64,000 nt of DNA from Paracoccus tegillarcae. GTDB lineage: Bacteria; Pseudomonadota; Alphaproteobacteria; Rhodobacterales; Rhodobacteraceae. A program made the position numbers and the translations under genes. This document shows, in pieces, positions 27,473 through 35,873 of the stretch; within the stretch, counting starts at the first letter, position 1, and the number at the start of each line of letters is the position of its first letter. The notes below the pieces were generated by a model. That model was not told the origin of the DNA. It was given only the letters and a program-made list of their open reading frames with translations, and made no database searches. The stretch spans positions 28,523 through 92,522 of the forward strand of contig NZ_CP025409.1 in assembly GCF_002847305.1 (NCBI RefSeq), in the 5' to 3' direction.

Positions 27473-27618
27473 GTCGTATGGTTTCACCCTAATTCGTAAC
27501 TTATCGTGACTTACTCCTCAAGATTGCTATCGACAGTCGAACTCAATCGCCGCGCGATCGTGGGCCACCACGGTGGCGCAATCGATAACTGAGCACTCTA
27601 TATTGGAGATATGTTCTT

Positions 27619-27819
27619 ATGCGACCGGGCAACAGATTCACTGACGAAATATACCAACGAGACGGCATTGGGCTTCGTTATGTCACAAAGACCGGCCGGG
27701 AAGGCATCGTATGGTTGATTCGGCCTTCAGACAGCACAGGGTCTGGCCAATCGCGACAAACAGTCTTGGGCGATTACTTGGAGCGAACAGGTGCATTCAC
27801 TTGCCCCCAACGTCAATAG
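27619..27819 (+). CDS. Possible small protein, 66 aa
   Basis: Frame MRPGNRFTDEIYQRDGIGLR... with GGAG ten bases before the ATG. It has no family features. It sits in the divergent region between the HTH-membrane gene and the secreted protein gene. May be a chance frame. Confidence 0.35.
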   Translation: MRPGNRFTDEIYQRDGIGLRYVTKTGREGIVWLIRPSDSTGSGQSRQTVLGDYLERTGAFTCPQRQ

Positions 27820-27867
27820 CGCTATACAATCTTGCAAGATTGATTCACAACTTGCAAGGAGATGCGC

Positions 27868-28536
27868 ATGGCCGTCCGTAGCGTTTCTATATTTTTCGCT
27901 TCTTCCCTAGCGGTGTCGACCGCCACCCCCGCCAGCGCCTACCCCATAGACTGCGCCATCCTCCTGTGCCTCGCAGGCGGATGGCCTGCTTCTGCCGAGT
28001 GCGCCGCCGCAAGGGCCGAGTTCATTCGCAGGATCACGCCCTGGCCCATTGAGCCACCACTGCAGATCTGGCGCTGTCCGATGGGTGCTTCGCTTGAGAC
28101 TCCGCGCCCATCAGACCGCCTCTGGTCGATCAGCACCACGGTACTTCCCGCTCAGAGCTACAACCAGGAAAATGAGCTTGCGCGAGACCTGGCTTTAAGA
28201 ATCGCAACAGGACCGAAGGCCGATGTAGATATCTCTGATCCCATCTATGACTTCGTTCGCTCCATCAAGGTCTACGACATCGACTGGTCACAGCGTGTCC
28301 ATCACAGCTCTGATGACGAATACTGCTGGAGAAGCCGAAGCCGCGCGCGCCTGGGCGAATATGGCACGCAGGGCGACTTCACGTGGGCGCGCTTCGACAT
28401 TCTTGCAGCACCACACTGGCTCGATGCCAACATACAGCCGGACAGCCCGTGTGAAGCTGCAGGCCGCTTCCGAGGCGTTGGTGTCGAATGGACCGACTAC
28501 TTCGGCAACCACGGCTTTGAGGTTGTCCGCTACTAG
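27868..28536 (+). CDS. Secreted conserved hypothetical protein
   Basis: 222 aa; the ATG at 27868 is six bases from AAGGAG (the ATG at 27862 directly abuts it). Signal peptide ending TPASAYP. The mature N-terminus has CAILLCLAGGWPASAECAAA and RRITPWPIEPPLQIWRCPMG, a cysteine-rich block I associate with a protein repeatedly found near conjugation genes of alphaproteobacterial mobile elements. The function is unknown; two disulfides are likely. A periplasmic role in mating or entry exclusion would be a guess. Confidence 0.82.
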   Translation: MAVRSVSIFFASSLAVSTATPASAYPIDCAILLCLAGGWPASAECAAARAEFIRRITPWPIEPPLQIWRCPMGASLETPRPSDRLWSISTTVLPAQSYNQENELARDLALRIATGPKADVDISDPIYDFVRSIKVYDIDWSQRVHHSSDDEYCWRSRSRARLGEYGTQGDFTWARFDILAAPHWLDANIQPDSPCEAAGRFRGVGVEWTDYFGNHGFEVVRY

Positions 28537-28842
28537 ATATTGGGTGCTGCCCGGGGCGATTGATCAAGAATTGCCCGGACCCACTATAAACTGTAGGTTC
28601 TCTGGATAAGACAAAACAAGAATCATCGAGCGAGGATCAACCAGACCCAGAAAAAGCGAACCCCCGCGCGGGGAACCCGGCGGGGGGGATCGTGCAAACA
28701 GGTCGGCAAACCTGAATAGCCACCAATGTTAGGCTCTTTTGTACGTCCTCCCGAAAAGCAGATCAAGCAAAAAACGCGCCAGCGCGAACACAGAAATCTT
28801 GCCCGGCTTCCTTGCGCCTCAACGGAAACGAGGAGCAGAAGA
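28537..28842. other. Intergenic region before second repC
   Basis: Holds a GC-rich imperfect hairpin near 28660-28690 (CCCCCGCGCGGGG followed by CCCGGCGGGGGG) that may end transcription of the secreted-protein gene. No gene. Confidence 0.5.
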
Positions 28843-30099
28843 ATGACTTATCCACGGGCGGTTCATCCCGCCGCAACGCGGTCATACCGCGACCCTTCAG
28901 ATGTTCACCCTGTCCTGCCGGGACGGATGCAGCGCGACAGTTTCGCGGTCCTGGTCGAACGTGTCGCGCCCGTCCTAGGTGTAGGCCGTGCCGCAGCCCA
29001 TGCCTTTGTGCGGCTGGCCGCGCTGACACGGCCGAGTGACTGGATCTCGGAGGATCGGTCCCCCGTCATTTATGCCGAGGCTGGCGAGGTCGCCAAAATG
29101 CTCGGCCTGTCACAGCCGCGCTTGCGCGCCATCACCGTCGAGCTGGAACTTGCCGGGCTGATCGAAAGGCGCACCGGCGCCAATGGCAGCCGCTCACGCG
29201 CTGCCGGGACTGGGCTCTATCTCAGCGCTGCCATCGCCCGCGCAGATGAGCTGATGGCCCTCGATGAGCGCCTGACCGCCGTGCGACAGCAGGCCAAATA
29301 TCTGCGCGGCCAGCGCAGCACCCATCGCCGGCACCTGGTCCGCGCCTTGGATCATCTCTGCGAGATCGCCCCCCATCATCCCCGGATCGGTGAGATCCGC
29401 GCGGGCCTGGAGCAATGGCCTTCGGCCGACCAGCTTCACATCATGGATCTCGCGACGCTGACGGCCCATGTCGAGGATGCGGATAACCTGTGCAGAACCA
29501 CCCTTGATCTTCTCGAAAAAGTAGAAGAATCAATCGGTGGACCGCTCGAAAACGAGCGCCCCTATATACAAGATACAACCCAAGAATCTTCTCGTATCTG
29601 TAACGCACGCGTCCATCAGCGGCGCGCGGGCAAGCCCGCGCACGACAATTCTTCTGTCGCGCCGCCTAACGGCGGCACGAATTGCAGTGAAAAAAATGAT
29701 GGGGCGGCCAGCGGTGCGTTCAAGAGCGAATTTATCGCCAAGCTCGGCCCGGAGCGGCTGTTCAGGCTCGCATCGCCAGAAATGCAGTTTTACCTGAGTG
29801 GCCGGGCCGAACCTCGCTCTCTTCGGTTCCATGATTTCGTATGGGCAGCCGAGCGTAGGGTGCCCGAACTCGGGATCAGCCCGGATGCCTGGACGGCTGC
29901 AAAAGAGGTCATGGGCGAGGACAGCGCCATGCTCTCGGTCTTCATCCTCGATGCCCGAAAGGCCGAGCCTGGCACCACGATCTTCAAGCCCGGTGGCTAT
30001 CTGCGCGGCATGATCAAGAAATATCGCGAGGGCGATCTGCACCTGATCCGCAGCCTGATCGGCCTCAGCGAACGGAAACGAGGGGAGGACCCGACATGA
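28843..30099 (+). CDS. repC: Second RepC-like replication initiator
   Basis: 418 aa from the ATG at 28843 behind GAGGAG. The N-terminus has RVAPVLGVGRAAAHAFVRLA, then a winged-helix block (VIYAEAGEVAKMLGLSQPRL, VELELAGLIERRTGANGSRS). The less GC-rich linker (about residues 230-300) and the C-terminal module LGISPDAWTAAKEVMG and FKPGGYLRGMIKKYREGD parallel the RepC ending at 968. No RepA or RepB is adjacent, so this is an orphan initiator. A DnaA-box-like TTATCCACG at 28848 lies inside the first codons. Overlaps the next gene by four bases. Confidence 0.88.
   Translation: MTYPRAVHPAATRSYRDPSDVHPVLPGRMQRDSFAVLVERVAPVLGVGRAAAHAFVRLAALTRPSDWISEDRSPVIYAEAGEVAKMLGLSQPRLRAITVELELAGLIERRTGANGSRSRAAGTGLYLSAAIARADELMALDERLTAVRQQAKYLRGQRSTHRRHLVRALDHLCEIAPHHPRIGEIRAGLEQWPSADQLHIMDLATLTAHVEDADNLCRTTLDLLEKVEESIGGPLENERPYIQDTTQESSRICNARVHQRRAGKPAHDNSSVAPPNGGTNCSEKNDGAASGAFKSEFIAKLGPERLFRLASPEMQFYLSGRAEPRSLRFHDFVWAAERRVPELGISPDAWTAAKEVMGEDSAMLSVFILDARKAEPGTTIFKPGGYLRGMIKKYREGDLHLIRSLIGLSERKRGEDPT
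28848..28856 (+). promoter_or_regulatory. DnaA-box-like site at repC start
   Basis: TTATCCACG differs from the DnaA box TTATCCACA only at the last base. Together with the AT-richer linker of the same gene around 29545-29600 it marks a possible second origin, since RepC-type origins lie within repC. Inference from position and sequence only. Confidence 0.4.
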
Positions 30100-30407
30100 G
30101 GCCCGGAATCTGGCTGATCGGGCTGTTGGCGTTCAGTGGACCCACGCTCGGGCAGGACAGGATCTGTGTTCCGCCCGAAGAGCCGTTCATGCCAGACGAC
30201 GACGCCACCTTCAGCGAATATGCCGATATCGTCGCCGAGGATTTCGAGCGGTATTTCTCTGAATTTTCGCCCTATATCGCCTGCCTCGATGCCGCCCGCC
30301 TGGAGGCGTTCGCCCGCGCCCGCGAAATTTCCACCCGGCACCAGGCATTCTGGGACCGGGCGGATCGGATGGGGCTGACCGAAGAGGCCGCGCCCTATGC
30401 CGAATGA
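30096..30407 (+). CDS. Small secreted protein
   Basis: 103 aa. Signal peptide MRPGIWLIGLLAFSGPTLGQ, then RICVPPEEPFMPDDD and YIACLDAARLEAFARARE; two cysteines may pair. Start overlaps the repC stop (ATGA), so it is translated from the same transcript. Unknown function. Confidence 0.75.
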   Translation: MRPGIWLIGLLAFSGPTLGQDRICVPPEEPFMPDDDATFSEYADIVAEDFERYFSEFSPYIACLDAARLEAFARAREISTRHQAFWDRADRMGLTEEAAPYAE

Positions 30408-30428
30408 TCGCGAGCGGAGGAAAACAGT

Positions 30429-30505
30429 GGATGCGTGGTGCAACAACCACTATCCACTATGCGATATCCGCTTTCCGCTTTCGGATAGCGACTATCCGCC
30501 ATATG
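30429..30505. repeat. Heptamer-periodic tract, third patch
   Basis: Eleven consecutive 7-base units: ggatgcg, tggtgca, acaacca, ctatcca, ctatgcg, atatccg, ctttccg, ctttcgg, atagcga, ctatccg, ccatatg. Same style as the tract at 3411-3620, 27 kb away, again between genes and next to a replication/transfer-type gene. Confidence 0.65.
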
Positions 30506-30549
30506 CGCCGGGTGCATCCCTGCGGTCGCGCCTTTTGGGCTCCGCCGGT

Positions 30550-30600
30550 TGACCCCAGGCTGACGCTCGATCCGTGATGTCTCGCTGTCAGCCTGCAAGG
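30550..30600 (+). repeat. 51-base dispersed element, copy 1
   Basis: Closely matches, in reverse orientation, 43811-43861 (by eye about 46 of 51 bases). It contains inverted arms CAGGCTGA/TCAGCCTG separated by 24-29 bases. Function unknown. Confidence 0.7.
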
Positions 30601-30657
30601 ACCGACGCGGCCTGCCTTTGGACAGGGCCTTGTGATCTGGACAACCGGCTCGGTCGA

Positions 30658-31305
30658 TCAGTCGCCCTTGAACACGAACATCCGGTCGGGCGGATAGGGC
30701 TTAAGGAGCGCAAAGGCTGCCTCGTCATCGCCGGCGAGCCAGGTACCGTAATCCTCAGGGGCGAGAATCACGGGCATTCGCAGTGGATGAACAGGTTTCA
30801 CCAAGTCGTTCGCGACCGTCGTCACCATCGTATGCGTGAGCCAGGTGCCCTCCTCATCCTCGACGCCAGCTTGCCCCTCGCGCCAAAGGCCCGCGAAGGC
30901 AAAGGGTGACGGGTTGCTTTCCTGTCCGACGCCGAACCACACATCTATCGCGGGGCTGCGCCCCTTCGTTTCGCAAAAGGCACTGGCAGGGATCAGGCAG
31001 CGGCGATTGCGAAAGCTGTCCTTCCAGAGCGGTGCCGTCCGCAGCTTGTCGTCCCGCGCATTGTTCCAGGCCGCAGGTTTGATCGGCTTGCCGGTCTTCT
31101 TCGAGACCTGCGGCGTCAGGAAACCCCAATGCATTCTGACCAGCTCGCGATCACCCTCCGGGGGCAGCCGCACCACCGGTGCCTCATATTTCGGCCAGAT
31201 CGCGGGCAGAGGCTCGGCATTGCCCAAGCGATCATGCTCACGCATCACCTGGAAATACTCCCGCATCAGGATCTGCTCCAGAGTGTTGGCGTACTTATTA
31301 CACAT
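30658..31305 (-). CDS. SRAP (YedK/HMCES-like) abasic-site DNA protein
   Basis: 215 aa from the ATG at 31305, so that MCNKYANTL places the catalytic Cys at position 2. Conserved PAAWNNARDDKL, NRRCLIPASAFCETKG with the active-site Glu, and KPVHPLRMPVIL with the His. SRAP proteins crosslink to abasic sites in single-stranded DNA and protect them. Longer upstream frame rejected because Cys2 must be exposed. Follows the small gene at 31298 in one transcript driven from the LexA box. Confidence 0.95.
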   Translation of the reverse strand: MCNKYANTLEQILMREYFQVMREHDRLGNAEPLPAIWPKYEAPVVRLPPEGDRELVRMHWGFLTPQVSKKTGKPIKPAAWNNARDDKLRTAPLWKDSFRNRRCLIPASAFCETKGRSPAIDVWFGVGQESNPSPFAFAGLWREGQAGVEDEEGTWLTHTMVTTVANDLVKPVHPLRMPVILAPEDYGTWLAGDDEAAFALLKPYPPDRMFVFKGD

Positions 31306-31624
31306 CGCCTGACCTTGCCTTGCCGTCTCCATGCCCCGCCGCCAGCAAATCGGCGATCCGGGCCAGTTCGCGGATACGGCGCGGTGCCGGTTCCCAGGTC
31401 GCGCCTCGCCTCCATGCATCCCGCAATATGTCGCCTTTCGAGTGATTTTTGCAAAGCAAATCAAGCGCTGTAATCACCTCGGCCGTTCGAGGATCGCGGC
31501 GCGCAGCGCCGGCGGCCGCCCGCTTCAGGGTCTCAATCGCGGCCGCGATGGCCTCGCGGCCCGCGATCTGTTCCGACCAGGCCCCGCCGAACGCGACGTT
31601 TCTCAATTGCTGCTTGCGATCCAT
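31298..31624 (-). CDS. Small protein of SOS cassette
   Basis: 108 aa from the ATG at 31624. Helical and basic (MDRKQQLRNVAFGGAWSEQI, RDPRTAEVITALDLLCKNHS, RIRELARIADLLAAGHGD). No family recognised. The start lies three bases from the LexA box and has no ribosome binding site, so the mRNA may be leaderless. Overlaps the SRAP gene by eight bases and is divergent from the polymerase. Confidence 0.75.
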   Translation of the reverse strand: MDRKQQLRNVAFGGAWSEQIAGREAIAAAIETLKRAAAGAARRDPRTAEVITALDLLCKNHSKGDILRDAWRRGATWEPAPRRIRELARIADLLAAGHGDGKARSGDV

Positions 31625-31626
31625 AA

Positions 31627-31641
31627 GAACAAAAATAGAAC
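31627..31641. promoter_or_regulatory. LexA box
   Basis: GAAC-N7-GAAC, the direct-repeat LexA operator of Alphaproteobacteria, read GTTC-N7-GTTC on minus. It lies in the 52-base divergent region between the minus-strand SOS genes and the polymerase gene, so it can control both. Confidence 0.88.
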
Positions 31642-31676
31642 ATAGAGGCGAAAACACCATCCGGCAGGTTTAGCGC

Positions 31677-32879
31677 ATGGGTCCGTTCCGCATTCTATAT
31701 CTCGACATGAACAGCTTCTTCGCGAGCGTCGAACAGCAACTCAACCCAGGCCTCCGCGGCCGACCCGTCGCGATCACCGCCGTCGATTCGGGCTCCGGCG
31801 CCTGTGTCGCCGCCTCCTATGAGGCCAAGGCCTTCGGCGTGAAAACCGGCACCAGCGTGCGCGATGCCCGCCGGCTCTGCCCCGGCATCACCTTCCTGCC
31901 CTCCCGCCATCGCCTCTATGTCCGCTTCAACCTGGCCGTCGCCGATGTGCTCGATCGCCATGCCGAACTGACCCATATCCGCAGCGTCGATGAGTTCCAG
32001 TTGGCCCTGTCCGGCGAGGCACGCAGCCTTGCCGGTGCGACGGGTCTCGTCGCCCGGCTGAAAGCGGCGGTCGCGGCAGAGGTCGGCATCTGCCTGCGGT
32101 TTTCCGCAGGGATCGGGCCAAATCATCTCTTGGCCAAGATCGCCGGCAAGCTCGAAAAGCCCGATGGCTGCCGCTGGCTTTCCCCTGAAAACATGCCCCA
32201 GGCCATCGCCCATCTTTCCCTGGACGATCTGCCGGGGATTTCAGAGGCGATGAAGGCCCGGCTTTACCGCGCACGCATCTTCGATATTCCAAGTCTCCAT
32301 GCGCTCGATCCGCGCCACGCCCGGTTGATCTGGCGATCGGTCGAGGGCGAACGCTTCGTGCGGATGTTGCAAGGTATGGAGATCCCGCTCATTGCCACCG
32401 AGCGCGGAGGGTTCGGCAACAGCAAGGTGCTGGCCCCGGAGTTTCGCGATCCGGTCCGCGCCTATCATGTCGGCCGCTGGCTGGTCGAGAAGGCGAGCGC
32501 CCGTCTGCGCCGCGATGGTCGCGTTGCGGCCCGGTTCAGCCTCACGGTCAGCTTTCTGGCTGGCGGCACTTGGGCGCGAAATGTCAGCTGCTTTCCGACC
32601 CAGGACACGGCGATCTTTCTCAGGCTGCACCGCGCCCTCTGGATACGCCTCTGGCGCAGCGTTCGGCCCGGTGCGATCATCAGCCTTGGCGTCCATCTGG
32701 GCGATGTCGATCTTCTGACCGCGCGGCAAGGAGATTTGCTCCTTCCCCTTGCCCCGGCCGAACTGACGCGGGGCGAGCAGATCTCGAAGGCACTCGATCA
32801 GATCAATGCCCGCTTTGGCGATGGCGCCATCCGGTTTGGTCTCAATGCACCGCATCCGGGGTTTTTCGAGCGTGGGTAG
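31677..32879 (+). CDS. Y-family DNA polymerase (DinB/UmuC/ImuB type)
   Basis: 400-aa translesion polymerase. Motifs: ILYLDMNSFFASVEQQLNP with the first catalytic Asp, VDSGSGACVAASYEAKAFGV, and THIRSVDEFQLALSG with the second Asp-Glu pair; then SAGIGPNHLLAKIAGKLEKP and LDDLPGISEAMKARLYRARI. So the active site is intact, which favours a true polymerase over an inactive ImuB. Controlled by the LexA box. Typical of plasmid-borne SOS mutagenesis cassettes. Confidence 0.94.
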   Translation: MGPFRILYLDMNSFFASVEQQLNPGLRGRPVAITAVDSGSGACVAASYEAKAFGVKTGTSVRDARRLCPGITFLPSRHRLYVRFNLAVADVLDRHAELTHIRSVDEFQLALSGEARSLAGATGLVARLKAAVAAEVGICLRFSAGIGPNHLLAKIAGKLEKPDGCRWLSPENMPQAIAHLSLDDLPGISEAMKARLYRARIFDIPSLHALDPRHARLIWRSVEGERFVRMLQGMEIPLIATERGGFGNSKVLAPEFRDPVRAYHVGRWLVEKASARLRRDGRVAARFSLTVSFLAGGTWARNVSCFPTQDTAIFLRLHRALWIRLWRSVRPGAIISLGVHLGDVDLLTARQGDLLLPLAPAELTRGEQISKALDQINARFGDGAIRFGLNAPHPGFFERG

Positions 32880-32888
32880 GACTGTTCC

Positions 32889-33080
32889 TCACTTCGAGCG
32901 CCAGCGACTGATTTGGCGGGCTAGGTCGGGACCAGCGCTGAAGCCCCAGATAGCGCCGCCCGTGGTGAACACCAGCACCCCAGCCATCGCACCGAAAGGT
33001 CCACCGACAATGCCGGTGCCGGCACCAATCAAGAAACCAAGCGCCGCGCCGCAAATCGTCCCTATCGCCCGTGCTGTCAT
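32889..33080 (-). CDS. Small glycine-rich membrane protein
   Basis: 63 aa from the ATG at 33080 behind GAGAGGTGAG. Two Gly/Ala-rich hydrophobic segments (IGTICGAALGFLIGAGTGIV; GPFGAMAGVLVFTTGGAIWG) and a basic end (LARQISRWRSK). Glycine-zipper-like. Convergent with the polymerase gene. Unknown role. Confidence 0.65.
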   Translation of the reverse strand: MTARAIGTICGAALGFLIGAGTGIVGGPFGAMAGVLVFTTGGAIWGFSAGPDLARQISRWRSK

Positions 33081-33132
33081 CTCACCTCTCGTCAATAGCA
33101 GCGTTTCGAAAAACAATCGCAGAGAATGATGT

Positions 33133-33774
33133 TCACCGCCAGATCGGCGCGCGCCAGCCAGCAGTGATGGCTTCATCTTCGGAACAGAACCAGCGTTCGC
33201 CCTTGGCGACATTGATCCGGGTCTTTCCATACCACGGCGACCATGGCGCGTGGTAAATCTTGCCACCCGACGAAATATTGCCCTTGATCGGGCAGCCCTC
33301 CGGTGCCTGCTGGGTGGCCTCAGCCCATTTCCGGTCCCGGAAATCCCAGGGCGTCTCGTAATCGCCTTGCCAGATGCCGACCGCCGCCGTCCGGGCGATT
33401 TCCTCTGCACCGACATAGTCATCTGAATAGCGCGTGAAGGCGCGAGCCAGGCCCGCTGCAATCATGGCATCACCGAGATCCTGACCATCGGCATCACAGC
33501 GGGCAATCGTGCGTCCGTATTTGTCCTGGTCCAGCGCCTCGCAGCTGACCGTGCCTGCTGAAATCAGCGTGTCGAGCTGGTCCAGCGCCGCCTGGCCGCA
33601 ATCCCAATCGCCGCAGCGCTGCCCAAGTTCCGGGGCATCTATGCCGTTGATTCTGATGCGAAGTCCGTCGAGGTCGAAGGTATCGCCATCCACCACGCGC
33701 GTCTGCGCGAAGGCGGCTGTCGATGAGGTGGCGATGAAGAGTGCGGCAAGGATGAATTGTCGGGTCAGTGTCAT
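33133..33774 (-). CDS. Secreted staphylococcal-nuclease-like protein
   Basis: 213 aa. Signal peptide ending TAAFAQ near residue 24. SNase domain: TRVVDGDTFDLDGLRIRING, IDAPELGQRCGDWDCGQAAL, DKYGRTIARCDADGQDLGDA and GLARAFTRYSDDY carry the calcium and phosphate-binding Asp/Arg/Glu set. The C-terminal 60 residues (GCPIKGNISSGGKIYHAPWS, GERWFCSEDEAITAGWR) form a small extracellular cap domain often fused to secreted nucleases. Extracellular or periplasmic DNA degradation expected. Confidence 0.93.
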   Translation of the reverse strand: MTLTRQFILAALFIATSSTAAFAQTRVVDGDTFDLDGLRIRINGIDAPELGQRCGDWDCGQAALDQLDTLISAGTVSCEALDQDKYGRTIARCDADGQDLGDAMIAAGLARAFTRYSDDYVGAEEIARTAAVGIWQGDYETPWDFRDRKWAEATQQAPEGCPIKGNISSGGKIYHAPWSPWYGKTRINVAKGERWFCSEDEAITAGWRAPIWR

Positions 33775-33837
33775 CGAATGATCATCGGCAACTTCTGATC
33801 ACGGGACAAGCATTTCCGGACGGCCATGAAGATCGAT

Positions 33838-34209
33838 GGAGGCCCGCATATCGCGGGCCACGCCAGCCGGGGGATTCGGACAAAACCGAACGCCCCGGCT
33901 TTTGTTTGGCCGCGTTCCGCAGCCGTCATGGGAACCGCCGGTTCCCCCGTTCAAGGGCGCGTCCGCTTGACGGGGCAAGGGGTGTCCCCGGCCTTCCTTC
34001 GCGCGGCGCGCTCCGTGCAGGCCGGGTGATCCCCCTCCCCTCGCCCCTACGGCCGACCCCTGATCGGGTCCCCCTCCTGCCCTCGCCGGGAGGCAGGGTT
34101 TCAGGAGAGGCGCGCGGTCCCCGCGACCTCGCCAGAAACCCCGCCCGATGATGGGCACCCCGCACAAGGCAACGACCAAGGCGGGACCGTCGCAAAATGG
34201 AAGATGACC
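33838..34209 (+). ncRNA. Structured leader, copy 1
   Basis: Copy 1 of a hairpin-rich element found three times in the window. In order: GGCCCGC/GCGGGCC; a terminator-like stem AGCCGGGG/CCCCGGCT at 33865-33900 enclosing TTCGG/CCGAA; GGGAACC/GGTTCCC; a long hairpin GGGTTTC/GAAACCC; GCCC-GATGAT-GGGC; and a conserved end with AAGGCGGGACCGTCGC before the start codon at 34210. Classed as ncRNA provisionally; it may act as DNA structure, promoter or 5' leader. Confidence 0.65.
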
Positions 34210-34836
34210 ATGTTTCACAATTTTGATGGCCTGACCCGTAACGAAGGCCGCTGGCTCAATCTCTGGGCCGCGTTCGATGTGACCGGGGACTATCTCGGCA
34301 CCTTCACGCTGGACGATCTGCGCGCGAAGGCAGCCGATGCTGGCAAATGGGTTAGCGCCGTTCGGTATCGCCGGGCTGGTCAGCAGATTGACCAAGCCGC
34401 GCTGGCGCAGCATTTCAACGGGCTGCCGTGCGGCACGACCATCTTTGCCTTCTCAGGCTTCCGCCTGTCCCCCGTCCGCGACATGGGTGGCAGTATCGAA
34501 GTCTGCGATCCCGGCGAGCATGATTTCTGGTCGGTCTATGGGTTTCACCGGGACGCCGAAGAATGGCAGATTGTCCATGATGCCCCTTGGGGCGAGATCG
34601 GCGAAACCCTCGCCCGGATCGTGGACCTGACCGGCGAACTGGTCGAATACCGCGACCTGTCACACGCTTATGCCAATACCCGCCTGCCCGATCTGGTCGA
34701 CCTGCTGGCACAGCGCATTCTGGATGAAATCCCCGACCAAGACGACGCCGATGCGCGCATGGATGACGCGGACGCGCATCCGCTGGAAGAACTGCGGGAC
34801 CTGATCCTGTTCGCCCTCAATGCGCGGAGGGGCTGA
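34210..34836 (+). CDS. Hypothetical protein, first gene of leader-1 cassette
   Basis: 208 aa. Start chosen at 34210 because it aligns with the starts after the other two leader copies; an ATG two codons earlier is open. Contains RNEGRWLNLWAAFDVTGDYL and RLPDLVDLLAQRILDEIPDQ; acidic C-terminus (DDADARMDDADAHPLEEL). Family not recognised. Two bases from the next gene, so one operon. Confidence 0.8.
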   Translation: MFHNFDGLTRNEGRWLNLWAAFDVTGDYLGTFTLDDLRAKAADAGKWVSAVRYRRAGQQIDQAALAQHFNGLPCGTTIFAFSGFRLSPVRDMGGSIEVCDPGEHDFWSVYGFHRDAEEWQIVHDAPWGEIGETLARIVDLTGELVEYRDLSHAYANTRLPDLVDLLAQRILDEIPDQDDADARMDDADAHPLEELRDLILFALNARRG

Positions 34837-34837
34837 T

Positions 34838-35434
34838 ATGGGCTGGCTCATCTATCCCGACACCCCCGCCTGCATCCGCGATGAAATCGCCCGGCTCTGC
34901 ACCTGGGACAGCGAGAATGGACGGGGTTTCCCCGTCCTGATCAGCCGCAAGGGCTCGGTCTGGTATGCGGCGATCCGCGCGGAACCTGCCGCTGGCCGAC
35001 TGGACACCGGGCGCGACCCCACCGGGCATTTCGAGACTGACGCCACCGGCGGCTATACTTTTGCCGCCGTGTTCCTGACCACGACCAGCAAGGGCGAGTG
35101 GGGCTATAAGGACATGGACGAAACCAGCGGCCCCAATCAGGCCCAGGCCCCGGCGAAACTGCTGGACCTGCTGTCACCGACAAGCGCCGAATACGCCCTC
35201 GACTGGCGGCAGCGCTGCCGCGACCACGCGGCGCGCAACAGCCGCCGCATGAAACCCGGTGACGTGATCTGTCTGGCAACGCCCCTGCGGTTTTCGGATG
35301 GCGCTGAGTTGCAGACCTTCCGCGTCTCAAAGGAAAAATGGGGGCGCAGCAACCGAACGGTGTTCATCAGCACCGAAACCGGCGGGCGCTATTCCATCAG
35401 CAACATCATGTCCCGCGACTGGACCCGCATCTGA
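34838..35434 (+). CDS. Hypothetical protein (DUF6927-like)
   Basis: 198 aa from the ATG at 34838 behind GGAGGGG. The start MGWLIYPDTPACIRDEIARL followed by CTWDSENGRG and SVWYAAIRAE resembles the MGWL-type plasmid proteins I recall as DUF6927; this is from memory. The C-terminal half has RMKPGDVICLATPLRFSDGA and a basic RVSKEKWGRSNRTVFIS. No catalytic motif seen. Confidence 0.8.
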   Translation: MGWLIYPDTPACIRDEIARLCTWDSENGRGFPVLISRKGSVWYAAIRAEPAAGRLDTGRDPTGHFETDATGGYTFAAVFLTTTSKGEWGYKDMDETSGPNQAQAPAKLLDLLSPTSAEYALDWRQRCRDHAARNSRRMKPGDVICLATPLRFSDGAELQTFRVSKEKWGRSNRTVFISTETGGRYSISNIMSRDWTRI

Positions 35435-35499
35435 CCCGGCAGCGCCGCGCCCGATGGCGCGGCTGCACCCGTGTCCCCCGACATTCAAGGATCAGTTCC

Positions 35500-35814
35500 A
35501 TGACCCATGCACAACAGATGATCACCATCCCGAACAGCCTCTATGGCGATCAGACCGTGACCGCCTATTGCCGGTCGGGGCTTGGCGTTTTCAAGCAGCA
35601 CAAACGCTGGCAGGTCGTTCATGTCGCATCCGGCATGAGCATCGGCGGCGGACGGGGCGGCGATCGCCGCACCCGGAAAGGTGCTTTCGCGATCATGGAC
35701 GCCCTTCTGCAGACGCCGGTTGATTGGTCGAAACCCTATGATCAGGTCAGCAATGATGTGGCCGCCAACAAGACGGCGATCATGCTGGCGCTGAGCGTAT
35801 CACGCGACCAGTAA
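35500..35814 (+). CDS. Hypothetical protein, 104 aa
   Basis: Start ATG at 35500 after CAAGGATC. Contains YGDQTVTAYCRSGLGVFKQH, a Gly/Arg loop GGGRGGDRRTRKGAFAIMDA and DWSKPYDQVSNDVAANKTA. Unknown family. Flanked by short repeated texts (GCGCC...GATGGCGCGGC) that form small hairpins in the two intergenic gaps around it. Confidence 0.75.
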   Translation: MTHAQQMITIPNSLYGDQTVTAYCRSGLGVFKQHKRWQVVHVASGMSIGGGRGGDRRTRKGAFAIMDALLQTPVDWSKPYDQVSNDVAANKTAIMLALSVSRDQ

Positions 35815-35873
35815 TGCCCGCGCGCCGCGCCTGATGGCGCGGCACCCTGCCCCATCCCCACAAGGATTTTGAC

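Noticed and set aside
33865..33903. Simple terminator as the only explanation of the leader stem
   Set aside because: In copies 1 and 2 no plus-strand gene ends upstream, and the stem is only one of several conserved hairpins; kept as part of the larger element.
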